From Shewanella loihica PV-4 (GTDB lineage: Bacteria > Pseudomonadota > Gammaproteobacteria > Enterobacterales > Shewanellaceae), in the NCBI RefSeq assembly GCF_000016065.1, contig NC_009092.1, forward strand, positions 3,286,001 through 3,350,000: a stretch of 64,000 bases of DNA, written 5' to 3'. Position 1 is the stretch's first letter. Every line of letters begins with the position of its first letter. Of this stretch, positions 1-8,029 are shown piece by piece. The position numbers were made by a program, and so were the translations under genes. Below the pieces are notes generated by a model. That model made no database searches and was not told the origin of the DNA. It saw nothing but the letters and a program-made list of their open reading frames with translations.

Positions 1-1770
1 AGGCAGGCCGGTCAGGGGGTCATAGTTGGCCTGTTTCCAGATGATATGCTCAGCCTCTTTCTTCTCGGTAATGTCGGAGAAGAGCGCCACCCTGCGATAC
101 ACCTGGCCGTGCTGGTCGAAGATGGTATTGATGGTCAACCAGACCATATACTCCTCGCCGCTCTTGTTCTTGATCCACAGCTCCCCCTGCCAATAGCCGG
201 TATCGCGAATGGCGCTGTTCATCTCATCGTATTGGCTTCTCGGGGTGCGGGAACTCTGCAATATACGGATGTTTTGCGTCAGCGCCTCCTCCTGGCTGTA
301 CCCCGTAATCGCGGTGAAGGCGGCGTTGATGGTGATGATATGCCCCTTGTGATCCTGTACGCTCATGGCTTCGCTGGAGTTGTTATACACAGAGGCCGCC
401 AGCTCCAGCGACTCCTGCACCTTCTTCTGCTCGGTAATGTCCGAGTGCACACCGCACATGCGGGTCGGCAGGCCATTACGGTCGCGGCTCACCACCTTGC
501 CGGTATCCAAGATCCAATGCTCTTCGCCGCTGAGGCTAATCAGCCGGTATTCGATGTAATGTTTCTGGGTCTCCCCCTTGAGATGGCGATCGATGGAGTT
601 AAGCACCGCCATCCTGTCCTGGGGATGAATGGCATCGATCCAGATGCGGCTGTCGCGATTAAGTCTTTCGAGGTCGCAGCCCAGCACCTTGGCACACCAG
701 GGATTACGCTTGGTCTCGTTACTCTTGATATCCCAGTCCCACATGCCAAGATCGCTGCTCTCCAGCACCAAGGCCAATCGCTCCTGACTGGTGCGCATCG
801 CCATATCAGCCCGCTTATGCTCAGTAATGTCGATAAGGCCGGCGATCACCATATCCACCATGTTATGGTTGCGGCGACAGGCCACCGTCAGGTGGGTATA
901 GACAATCTCCCCATCCTTGGCGACGAAGCGCTTATCCATCTCGTAAGCATCTATCTCCCCCTTTAACATGCGCTGGAACTGGGTCATATCCGCCTTAAGA
1001 TCTTCGAAATAGGTCAGCTCGGTCCAGGTGCGGTTGAGCAGCTCTGTCTCGGAATATTTGAGCATCTTACACAGACGAGGATTGACCTTGATCCAATGCT
1101 GATCGACCGAGGTGATGGCTATCCCCATGTTGCCGACGTTAAATTGCGAGCGAAAAATAAAGTCATCCTGAAGCTGGATCTTAGCGTCCCGCTCCACCTC
1201 AAGCCGCCTGGCCAGCATCATGCCCAGCAGGGCCGTCACTATGGGAAAAATCAACATCACAGGCAGGGCGATCTGCACCAGGAGATCGACAAACATGGAA
1301 AAGGGCAGAATAAACAGCAGCGACAGGGTCGAGAAATGCAGCAGGAAACCAAACAGATACAACTCGATAAAGCTGAGATCGGCGATGGTGGTCTTGCGAT
1401 AGTAGCGCCACAGGCTACCAAACAGGGCGGAGACCAGAATCACTGTCACCCCGACCAGCATGCCATCGCCCCCCTGGAACAGGCGATAGGCACAGGCAAC
1501 AGAAGCGGCGACGAAGGTGGGCAGGCCGCCGAAGAAGAGCCCACTGATGGCCAACACTACAGAGCGGGTATCGATAAAGACCCCGGGCTGATATTCCCAG
1601 GAAGTCATCATGGTCAGTACTGTCACGCCGCCTATCACAGCCCCCATGATGAGGCGCCACAACAGAAAATACTCGCTACGATGGTGCCGTGGCACCGCGT
1701 CGTAGATAAATACCATGATCAACAAGAGCGCGGCATTTTGAGAGAGCGAAAATAATGTATCTTGATTCAT
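1..1770 (-). CDS. LytS-type 5TM / triple PAS / GGDEF signalling protein (3' end cut by window)
   Basis: Minus-strand reading frame open from an ATG at 1770 to the window edge (590 codons), so the C-terminus is missing. The first ~170 residues hold about five hydrophobic segments with features of the 5TMR-LYT sensor domain, including FIDTRSVVLAISGLFFGG. Three PAS/PAC modules follow (roughly residues 210-335, 335-455 and 455-575), each with the usual D-x-T-E-x-K/H linker (DITEHKR, DITEQKK, DITEKKE). The last visible residues, NYDPLTGLP, are the typical beginning of a GGDEF domain; an EAL domain may lie beyond the edge. The likely role is a membrane-bound cyclic-di-GMP turnover enzyme; the ligand cannot be told. 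Family assignment is secure, enzymatic activity cannot be judged because the catalytic part is outside the window. Confidence 0.85.
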   Translation of the reverse strand, partial: MNQDTLFSLSQNAALLLIMVFIYDAVPRHHRSEYFLLWRLIMGAVIGGVTVLTMMTSWEYQPGVFIDTRSVVLAISGLFFGGLPTFVAASVACAYRLFQGGDGMLVGVTVILVSALFGSLWRYYRKTTIADLSFIELYLFGFLLHFSTLSLLFILPFSMFVDLLVQIALPVMLIFPIVTALLGMMLARRLEVERDAKIQLQDDFIFRSQFNVGNMGIAITSVDQHWIKVNPRLCKMLKYSETELLNRTWTELTYFEDLKADMTQFQRMLKGEIDAYEMDKRFVAKDGEIVYTHLTVACRRNHNMVDMVIAGLIDITEHKRADMAMRTSQERLALVLESSDLGMWDWDIKSNETKRNPWCAKVLGCDLERLNRDSRIWIDAIHPQDRMAVLNSIDRHLKGETQKHYIEYRLISLSGEEHWILDTGKVVSRDRNGLPTRMCGVHSDITEQKKVQESLELAASVYNNSSEAMSVQDHKGHIITINAAFTAITGYSQEEALTQNIRILQSSRTPRSQYDEMNSAIRDTGYWQGELWIKNKSGEEYMVWLTINTIFDQHGQVYRRVALFSDITEKKEAEHIIWKQANYDPLTGLP

Positions 1771-2097
1771 ACAAGGCTTAAATTTTCTCGAGGCTAAGTT
1801 TTTTATTATCAACCTGATAACATCATTCAGAGTGTAGCAGAAGCCCCGAAAAAAAAACCCACTAAATCATAATAAGCTAATGATTTTGAACGCCTCTCCC
1901 TCAGTCACACTAACCCCTTGCCCAGCCATACAAATCACCGCGGCAGCGGAAAATGACAGCCTAAATCGCCTAAGCTCCACACAGATGTAGCTCGAATGCT
2001 ACAAAAAACACCCTGCCAGCCGCAGCAATGCAGTTGATCTCCCTCGAAAACCCCTTATCATGGGCAACATAAGGACGCGACCGCTGCAAGGAATCTG
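1771..2097. other. intergenic region between divergent genes
   Basis: A 327-bp non-coding stretch separating the divergently transcribed PAS/GGDEF gene and the solute-binding-like gene. Both promoters should lie here. It has an AT-rich part near 1790-1880 and a more GC-rich part toward the plus-strand gene. I saw no convincing terminator, repeat, RNA gene or riboswitch. Confidence 0.6.
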
Positions 2098-2907
2098 ATG
2101 TTGCACCCCAGCTTATCTCGGCAAATCAATCACCTCATCTCTGGCCTGACACTCATGCTGGCGCTTTTTAGCCTCACCGCCACCGGCCAGGAGCTGAATA
2201 TGGCCTCGGCCGACAGCCCGTCGGCGCCGCTCAAGGTCAAGCTAGCCGCCGAAGATAACTGGGCGCCTTTTGCCGATCCCTATGGCAAGGGGCTCTCCCA
2301 TCGTCTGGTCAAGCAGGCGTTTTCCCGGGTCAATGTCGATGTCGACAGTCTGGTGGTCTCCTACGCCCGTGGCGTGGTGATGACTAAGCAAGGCATAGTA
2401 GATGGTGTCTTTAATCTGCACAAAGAGCGCAAGACCCAGGAGGAGTTTGTCTTCGGCCAGATCCCCCTGTTCACCACCTCGGCCTCCTTCTATCAGAATA
2501 ATGCCCATCCGCTGCAGGCAGAGGACAAATGGCACCTGCCCCAGGGGTTACTTGTCGGCATCATCAAGGGCTATGAATATGGCGATGAGCTGTCACAGCT
2601 TAAACAGCTCAGACTAGTCGAGGTGGACAATCACAATCAGCTGATCAACCTGTTGCTGCTCAACCGCATCGATGCCGCCATCATGTACGACGAGGTAGCC
2701 AATCAGTATCTTGGTCAGATGGGGGTCGGCAAGGTGATTAGCCGCAGCGTGCACAATCATACCGGCGACCTCTATGTGGCCTTCTCCAAGCAGCGTCCCA
2801 ACGCCCAGCTATTTGCCGACAAGCTAGATCTCGGCCTCAAGGCCCTTAAGCAAGACGGCAGCTATCAGAGCATAATGAACAGCCTACAGGCGATCGCCAG
2901 CAAATAG
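2098..2907 (+). CDS. periplasmic amino-acid-type solute-binding-like protein
   Basis: 269 residues with an N-terminal signal peptide (hydrophobic core around residues 14-28, likely cleavage near TATGQ). The mature part follows the SBP_bac_3 (family 3 solute-binding) pattern: a first lobe beginning LKVKLAAEDNWAPFAD, a middle section ending in the GLLVGIIKGYEYGDEL lobe crossover, and a C-terminal helix ending KQDGSYQSIMNSL as in polar amino-acid binding proteins. No ABC permease or ATPase gene is next to it. Such lone proteins in Shewanella and Vibrio are often orphan sensors or ligand scavengers, so calling it a transporter subunit would be inference. Transcribed alone, divergently from the PAS/GGDEF gene. 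Ligand unknown. Confidence 0.75.
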   Translation: MLHPSLSRQINHLISGLTLMLALFSLTATGQELNMASADSPSAPLKVKLAAEDNWAPFADPYGKGLSHRLVKQAFSRVNVDVDSLVVSYARGVVMTKQGIVDGVFNLHKERKTQEEFVFGQIPLFTTSASFYQNNAHPLQAEDKWHLPQGLLVGIIKGYEYGDELSQLKQLRLVEVDNHNQLINLLLLNRIDAAIMYDEVANQYLGQMGVGKVISRSVHNHTGDLYVAFSKQRPNAQLFADKLDLGLKALKQDGSYQSIMNSLQAIASK

Positions 2908-2993
2908 TTAACACACCACTCGCCAACAAGTCGTGCCATGACAGACCGAGAGTATGCTATGCTGTCGCCTCTCTAATTTAGCCCAGACTCCAG

Positions 2994-3434
2994 ATGAAGC
3001 CAGACGATAAGTTCAGCCCTACCTTTCATTTTCCGGTGCAGATCTACTACGAAGATACCGACTTTTCCGGCGTGGTGTACCACCCTAACTTCTTGAAATA
3101 TTTCGAGCGTGCCCGTGAGCATGTGATCGGCGCCGAGCGACTGGCAGCCCTCTGGCAGCAGCACGGCCTGGGTTTTGCCGTCTATCGCAGCGACATGCTC
3201 TGCCATGAAGGGGTTGAATTTGCCGACGTGGTGGATGTGCGTACCCGCTTCTATTTCGAGAGTAAGTATCGCACCGTATGGCAGCAGGAGATCTGGCGCC
3301 CCAAGGGCACCAAGCCGGCGGTGACCGCCCATATCGAGATGGTATGCATGAACAAGGCGAGACAGCTCTGCCCCATGACGCCGCCCCTCATCGAGGAGCT
3401 CGGCCGTCACTTCGACCAAGCCATCAGCCTGTAA
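2994..3434 (+). CDS. YbgC/FadM-type acyl-CoA thioesterase (hotdog fold)
   Basis: 146 residues, the normal length for a 4HBT hotdog thioesterase. The N-terminal signature YYEDTDFSGVVYHPNFLKYF matches YbgC-type enzymes; the Asp of the D-x-x-G-V-V-Y-H motif is the catalytic residue in characterised members. These enzymes hydrolyse short- to medium-chain or hydroxybenzoyl acyl-CoA thioesters in the cytoplasm. The canonical ybgC sits beside tolQRA, which are absent here, so this is probably a paralog and I withhold a symbol. A possible extended -10 element (TGCTATGCT) lies about 30 bp upstream. A GGDEF-EAL gene converges on it 23 bp downstream. Confidence 0.85.
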   Translation: MKPDDKFSPTFHFPVQIYYEDTDFSGVVYHPNFLKYFERAREHVIGAERLAALWQQHGLGFAVYRSDMLCHEGVEFADVVDVRTRFYFESKYRTVWQQEIWRPKGTKPAVTAHIEMVCMNKARQLCPMTPPLIEELGRHFDQAISL

Positions 3435-3457
3435 TAAAGCCTTTTAGCTCTTAAATC

Positions 3458-4954
3458 CTAGAGGAGCGGCCGATTTAACTTGCGCCAGTGCATCTCAAGC
3501 TCTGGCGCCCGCATCGGTTTGGCGTAAATATCCCCCTGCACCTTATCGACCCCCATCTGCTGAAGCAGCTTAAATACCGGCATCTGCTCGACACCCTCGA
3601 CGGTCACCGAAAAGTCTAGTCCCTTGGCCAGGTCGACGGCGCTGCGAACGATATGCTGCGCCCGAGGATCCGACTCCAGCCCGGTCAGGAAAGCTCTGTC
3701 TATCTTAACTTCGTCCACCGGCAGGTGTTTGAGATAGGCTAGCGAGGAGTGACCGGTACCAAAATCGTCTATGGCCACCTTGACGCCGGCGCGCTTGAGG
3801 CGATTGAGCACGGCCACGGTGCGCACCATGTCTGTCATCAGCTGGCTCTCGGTGATCTCGATAGACAGCACCTGAGCACTGAGGCCATGTTGCTTCAGGC
3901 GGGTGATGATCCGCTCACTCAGCTGCTTCTCGCTCAGATCGTCAATCGCCAGGTTGATCGCCAGCTCCAGGCGAATATCACTCTCCTGCCAACGCACCTG
4001 CTGCAACAACACCTGATCGATCACCCACTGGCTGAGCAGGCTGATCATCCCGGCGCACTCTAAAAGCGGGATAAACTCACCCGGCGAGACAGGCCCAAGC
4101 ACAGAGCTGTCCCAGCGGATCAGGGCCTCGGCGTGGGTGCAGTTGCCTGTGGCAAGGTTATATTTGGGCTGAAACACCAGATAGAGCTCGTTTTGCTCCA
4201 GCGCCTTGGGGAAACAGCTGACTATGGTCAACTGCCTGTGCTGACTTCGATCGTCCCCTTCCTGATAGGCGGCGATATAGTTGCTGGCCGACTTGGCCCG
4301 CACCAATGCCAGATCCAGGCGGCGCAGCATCTGGCTAACATCGGCGTGGTGCAATGACAGCTCAAGATAGCCAAGTTGCAACTGCAAATTGATCACGGTT
4401 CCCTTGATGCTGATGGGCTGCGCCAGTCCCTGCTGAAACACCATAAGCTCCGCCTCGCTCATGGGGGTATTAAAGTAGATCAGAAACTCATCTTCATTCA
4501 TCCGCGCCAGCATGTCCTTATCGCCGATTCGTCGCTCCAAGCGCTCCGCCAAGGCCTGCAGCAGCTTATCCCCCAGGGAGAAACCAAAGAGATCATTCAC
4601 ATAGCGAAAGCGGTGAATATCGATAAGCACAAACATCCCATGGGTGAGAGGCATCTTGCAGGTCAACTTAGCCTTGAGGCCGACGCGATTGAGCAGCCCG
4701 GTCAGCTTGTCGCGACCCTTTGGGGGCGGAAGTTGTTTCAGCAGGTGTTGCAGCTGCACATAGAGGGGGATAAAACGGTAGGGAATGGTGGCAATATTCA
4801 GGGGCTGGCGCACCTTATGTTGCTGACTTAACTGGGTCACCAGACGCTTAAGAAACTTAAGCTCAGTGCGCCTATGCCAGTACCAGTAGATGATACCAGC
4901 GATGCCGATTGCTATCAGATAGACTATTAACCAAATCAGCTCAGTTGCCGTCAC
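3458..4954 (-). CDS. GGDEF-EAL protein, degenerate GGDEF, probable c-di-GMP phosphodiesterase
   Basis: 498 residues from a GTG start. One N-terminal membrane helix (about residues 6-26) anchors a cytoplasmic region. The GGDEF domain (about 80-235) has NEDEF in place of GGDEF, so cyclase activity is unlikely. The EAL domain (about 245-495) retains the residues expected for a phosphodiesterase: AEALIRW, the Asn of AINLA, EITES, DDFGTGHSS, VKIDR and VEGVE. The usual QGY near the end reads QGDIYAKPM, a small departure. Predicted to degrade cyclic-di-GMP at the inner membrane. It lies 71 bp downstream of the HDOD gene on the same strand and could be cotranscribed with it. Domain call is secure; activity is inferred from motifs. 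Confidence 0.88.
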   Translation of the reverse strand: MTATELIWLIVYLIAIGIAGIIYWYWHRRTELKFLKRLVTQLSQQHKVRQPLNIATIPYRFIPLYVQLQHLLKQLPPPKGRDKLTGLLNRVGLKAKLTCKMPLTHGMFVLIDIHRFRYVNDLFGFSLGDKLLQALAERLERRIGDKDMLARMNEDEFLIYFNTPMSEAELMVFQQGLAQPISIKGTVINLQLQLGYLELSLHHADVSQMLRRLDLALVRAKSASNYIAAYQEGDDRSQHRQLTIVSCFPKALEQNELYLVFQPKYNLATGNCTHAEALIRWDSSVLGPVSPGEFIPLLECAGMISLLSQWVIDQVLLQQVRWQESDIRLELAINLAIDDLSEKQLSERIITRLKQHGLSAQVLSIEITESQLMTDMVRTVAVLNRLKRAGVKVAIDDFGTGHSSLAYLKHLPVDEVKIDRAFLTGLESDPRAQHIVRSAVDLAKGLDFSVTVEGVEQMPVFKLLQQMGVDKVQGDIYAKPMRAPELEMHWRKLNRPLL

Positions 4955-5025
4955 ACAATCCCTAATATTTTGATAAATAAAGAAACGACAAGACGGATCG
5001 GCACACTCTGCCGACCTACTCTTAT

Positions 5026-5868
5026 CTATTCATAACTTAATTTAATCGAATGGTAGTTATCGAGAAATTCATCCGATCCCAGATATTCCGGGCTCACGGG
5101 CAATCCGCGTTGAAGGAACACGTCCAAACGCTCCTCCAGATCGTGACCGGCGCGCAGTTCGCCGGTATAGAAGGCGGCCGCGCGCACGAAATCCAGATAG
5201 GTCACCTGCTCTGGCAGATAGGGCAGATCCGCCCAGCGCTCGACCACCTCTGTTACCTCGGGCGAGAAGTCCCAACTCTTCAGCACGGCGCGACCTAGCG
5301 GCCCCTGCATCTTCCTCACCAGCGCCCTGAGTTGCTCTATGCTGGTAAACAGATGAGGATTGGCCTCGGCCTCGGTCAGTACCGGCAAGGCGCCGATATT
5401 GTGCACCAGGCTCGCCAGGGTCAGGGTGTCGTAGTTGAGTCCACAGCCCTTGTGGGTCTTGGAATACTTGAGTAGCAGGGCGCAGGCCGCCGAGGTCACC
5501 TCGATAGAGGCACGCCACACCTCGTCCATCACCTCCCACACCATCTCGTTGGTGGAGATGAACAGCTGCTCCATGGCCACTGAGGTGGCGATCGCCTTGA
5601 TCTGCGTCAGGCCGATGCGGGTCACCGCAGCATTGATGTTTTCCGCCTTGATGCCGCGGCTATACATGGCGCTGTTGGCCACCTTGATCATACGGGCCGA
5701 GATGGCGGCATCCTGACCGATAATTTCGGCCACCTGCTTAGGGCTGGAGTCGGGGCGGGAAACCACCTCCTGAACGCGCATTGCTACCTCGGGCAAAGTC
5801 GGCAAGACCAAAGCATCTGCCTTTAACTTTTTCAATAACCCAACCAGTAGTTGATGCTCGCTAGACAT
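5026..5868 (-). CDS. HDOD domain protein
   Basis: 280 residues, nearly all one HDOD domain (a catalytically inactive relative of HD phosphohydrolases). Visible hallmarks are LPTLPEVAMRVQEVV, the IGQDAAISARMIKVANSA segment and SLVHNIGALPVL, which keeps an H-N in place of the metal-binding H-D. HDOD proteins act as signalling adaptors, often together with cyclic-di-GMP proteins, and the next gene downstream encodes a GGDEF-EAL protein. The start is well supported: AAGGAG lies 7 bases before the ATG at 5868. Partner and input unknown. Confidence 0.85.
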   Translation of the reverse strand: MSSEHQLLVGLLKKLKADALVLPTLPEVAMRVQEVVSRPDSSPKQVAEIIGQDAAISARMIKVANSAMYSRGIKAENINAAVTRIGLTQIKAIATSVAMEQLFISTNEMVWEVMDEVWRASIEVTSAACALLLKYSKTHKGCGLNYDTLTLASLVHNIGALPVLTEAEANPHLFTSIEQLRALVRKMQGPLGRAVLKSWDFSPEVTEVVERWADLPYLPEQVTYLDFVRAAAFYTGELRAGHDLEERLDVFLQRGLPVSPEYLGSDEFLDNYHSIKLSYE

Positions 5869-6086
5869 GCAAACTCCTTAAAAAAACTATGCCCATATTG
5901 ATGTTGCCAGAGAGTATATCAGCACTCTTGCTAACCGTGATGGTAAAAATCGTCCATCCAGTTAAGAATTTGTGTAATTTTAGCTAAGTTTAAGATTATA
6001 GGTTATTAATTGGCTTAAATTTCTCCTGTTTGCCCGCTTTTATCGTCAGTCATTGACGGCTGTCGATAAAATAAACAACTTCTAAT

Positions 6087-6116
6087 TTGCATAAGCCTTG
6101 CCCCATTGAGTAAAAT
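6087..6116 (+). promoter_or_regulatory. candidate sigma-70 promoter of trhP
   Basis: TTGCAT (6087-6092), an 18-bp spacer, and TAAAAT (6111-6116) form a reasonable -35/-10 pair about 45 bp before the trhP start. The -10 is directly followed by GCCCGCCCC, a GC-rich discriminator; the -10 upstream of the ferredoxin gene has almost the same one. Confidence 0.5.
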
Positions 6117-6159
6117 GCCCGCCCCAAGTTTGTTCGATACCTGTTAATTGAGAGAAATG

Positions 6160-7518
6160 ATGTTTAAACCTGAGCTGCTGTCTCCTGCCGGGACCCTAAA
6201 AAATATGCGTTATGCCTTCGCATATGGCGCCGATGCGGTTTACGCTGGCCAACCGAGATATAGCCTGCGTGTCAGAAACAACGATTTCAAGATGGAAAAC
6301 CTCGCGACGGGTATCCAAGAGGCCCACAGCCTGGGTAAGAAACTCTATGTGGTGAGCAACATTGCCCCCCACAACACTAAGCTCAAGACCTATATCAAGG
6401 ATATGGAGCCTGTGGTGGCCATGCAGCCCGATGCGCTGATCATGTCAGACCCCGGTCTTATCATGATGGTGCGCGAAGCCTTCCCGGATCAGACGGTGCA
6501 TTTGTCTGTTCAGGCCAATGCCATCAACTGGGCCTCGGTCAAGTTCTGGCAGCAACAAGGGATCAAGCGTGTGATCCTCTCTCGCGAGCTGTCGCTGGAT
6601 GAGATCGAAGAGATACGTCAACGCTGCCCAGACATAGAGCTTGAGGTCTTCGTACACGGCGCCCTGTGTATGGCTTATTCAGGCCGCTGCCTGCTCTCTG
6701 GCTATATCAACAAGCGTGACCCTAACCAGGGTACCTGCACCAACGCCTGCCGCTGGAAGTACGACGCCCACGAGGCGGTGCAGACAGAGACCGGCGACAT
6801 AGTGGCGGTTAACCCCGAGGTGCAGATGCACAACCCTACCCTAGGCGAAGGCGCGCCAAGCAGCGAGGTCGTCTTGCTACAAGAGGCGGGACGTCCGGGC
6901 GAATATATGCCAGCCTTCGAAGATGAGCATGGCACCTATATCATGAACTCCAAGGATCTACGCGCCATCCAGCACGTCGAGCGTCTGACCAAGATGGGTG
7001 TAGATTCGCTGAAAATCGAAGGCCGTACCAAGTCCTTCTACTATGTGGCCCGTACCGCACAGCTCTATCGCCAGGCGATCGAAGATGCCGCAGCCGGGCG
7101 CGAGTTTAACCCTGCGCTCATGTATCAGCTCGAAGGGCTGGCGCACCGTGGTTACACCGAGGGCTTCCTGCGTCGTCACGTGCACGACGAGTACCAGAAC
7201 TATGACTACGGCTACTCTATCAGCGATACCCAGCAGTTTGTCGGCGAGTTTACCGGCAAGCGCAACGCCAAGGGGATGGCCGAGATCGACGTGAAGAACA
7301 AGTTCTCCGTCGGCGACAGCGTCGAACTGATGACGCCCCAGGGCAACATCAACCTGACCATAGAACACCTGGAAAACCGCAAGGGCGAGAGCGTCGAGGC
7401 GGGACTAGGTTCGGGTCACTTCGTCTATCTGCCGGTACCGGCCGAAGTCGAGGTCGAGCGTGCCATCCTGATGCGCAACCTGACGGGCGAGCAGAGCACA
7501 CGTCAGCCACACCCTTAA
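6160..7518 (+). CDS. trhP: tRNA hydroxylation protein TrhP (YegQ), U32 family
   Basis: 452 residues from the second of two adjacent ATGs; the protein then begins MFKPELLSPAG exactly as E. coli YegQ does. The U32 core runs to about residue 330, followed by a C-terminal beta-rich domain. Four cysteines, C170, C177, C193 and C197, fit the Fe-S cluster pattern of U32 proteins. In E. coli TrhP takes part in 5-hydroxyuridine formation at tRNA position 34; although historically called peptidases, members of this branch are RNA or quinone hydroxylation factors. Single gene with its own promoter and a strong terminator. Two other U32 genes (ubiU, ubiV) and a ferredoxin gene lie within 5 kb. Confidence 0.92.
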   Translation: MFKPELLSPAGTLKNMRYAFAYGADAVYAGQPRYSLRVRNNDFKMENLATGIQEAHSLGKKLYVVSNIAPHNTKLKTYIKDMEPVVAMQPDALIMSDPGLIMMVREAFPDQTVHLSVQANAINWASVKFWQQQGIKRVILSRELSLDEIEEIRQRCPDIELEVFVHGALCMAYSGRCLLSGYINKRDPNQGTCTNACRWKYDAHEAVQTETGDIVAVNPEVQMHNPTLGEGAPSSEVVLLQEAGRPGEYMPAFEDEHGTYIMNSKDLRAIQHVERLTKMGVDSLKIEGRTKSFYYVARTAQLYRQAIEDAAAGREFNPALMYQLEGLAHRGYTEGFLRRHVHDEYQNYDYGYSISDTQQFVGEFTGKRNAKGMAEIDVKNKFSVGDSVELMTPQGNINLTIEHLENRKGESVEAGLGSGHFVYLPVPAEVEVERAILMRNLTGEQSTRQPHP

Positions 7519-7553
7519 GATTCACCTCGAGCGACTTAAACACAGCCTCTAAA

Positions 7554-7581
7554 CAGCCCGAGACCCTCGGGCTGTTTTTTT
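7554..7581 (+). terminator. rho-independent terminator of trhP
   Basis: Perfect 9-bp GC-rich stem (CAGCCCGAG / CTCGGGCTG) with a 3-nt loop followed by seven T residues, 35 bp after the trhP stop. Confidence 0.9.
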
Positions 7582-7598
7582 ACCCCCAGAAAATAAGC

Positions 7599-7756
7599 CT
7601 AACTCGACAGCTAGCTCAACACCTAGCTCAACGACTTACTCTCGTTCTGACTAAGCGACTTATTCTAAGTGACTTAACTTAAATGACTTACCCTGATCGA
7701 CTTAACTTAAGTAACTTAACTTTAGTGACTTACCTTGAGCGACTTAACTTAAGCGA
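7599..7756. repeat. composite 12-bp then 14-bp tandem repeat array
   Basis: Five imperfect 12-bp units (7599-7658; e.g. CTAGCTCAACAC, CTAGCTCAACGA) run directly into seven 14-bp units (7659-7756; e.g. CTTAACTTAAATGA, CTTACCCTGATCGA, CTTAACTTAAGCGA). Every unit begins CT, so the register is kept while the period changes. Non-coding: short frames through it lack a ribosome-binding site and the period is not a multiple of three. It begins 18 bp after the trhP terminator. Confidence 0.85.
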
Positions 7757-7761
7757 CTATG

Positions 7762-7780
7762 GCCGAGTGCCAGACTCGGC
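7762..7780. other. hairpin between two repeat arrays
   Basis: Perfect 7-bp inverted repeat GCCGAGT / ACTCGGC with a 5-nt loop, between the 12/14-bp array and the 13-bp array. No T-tract follows, so it is not a standard terminator. Confidence 0.5.
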
Positions 7781-7852
7781 AAGCGTCTGCTCCGCGAACG
7801 CCTCCCTATATCTGACTCTAACCCTAGACATAACCATGCCTCGCACACACTC

Positions 7853-7930
7853 CACACCCAAGTCCTACAGCTGATTCCAACATTCAAGTCCCACGCCTAA
7901 GTTCCACATCCAGGTCTCATACTTGAGACT
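7853..7930. repeat. 13-bp degenerate tandem repeat array
   Basis: Six imperfect 13-bp units in tandem, for example CACACCCAAGTCC, AACATTCAAGTCC, CACGCCTAAGTTC and CACATCCAGGTCT. It is the second array in the 511-bp gap between trhP and the PAP2 gene, with no sequence in common with the first. The last unit lies about 100 bp before the PAP2 gene start. Confidence 0.75.
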
Positions 7931-8029
7931 CGCTACATCTTCACATTTTTTCTACAACTTGGTAGCAAGCCCGCCATTAGCTGTTACACTGAAACGCATA
8001 GTTATCTTGATGAAATACAAGGCATAAAA

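Noticed and set aside
46..966. Long plus-strand open frame of 306 codons
   Set aside because: It is antisense to the PAS/GGDEF gene, whose minus-strand frame gives clear domain motifs; the opposite frame does not.
7683..7874. 63-codon open frame through the trhP-PAP2 repeat arrays
   Set aside because: It runs across 14-bp and 13-bp arrays whose periods are not multiples of three, has no ribosome-binding site, and encodes nothing recognisable.
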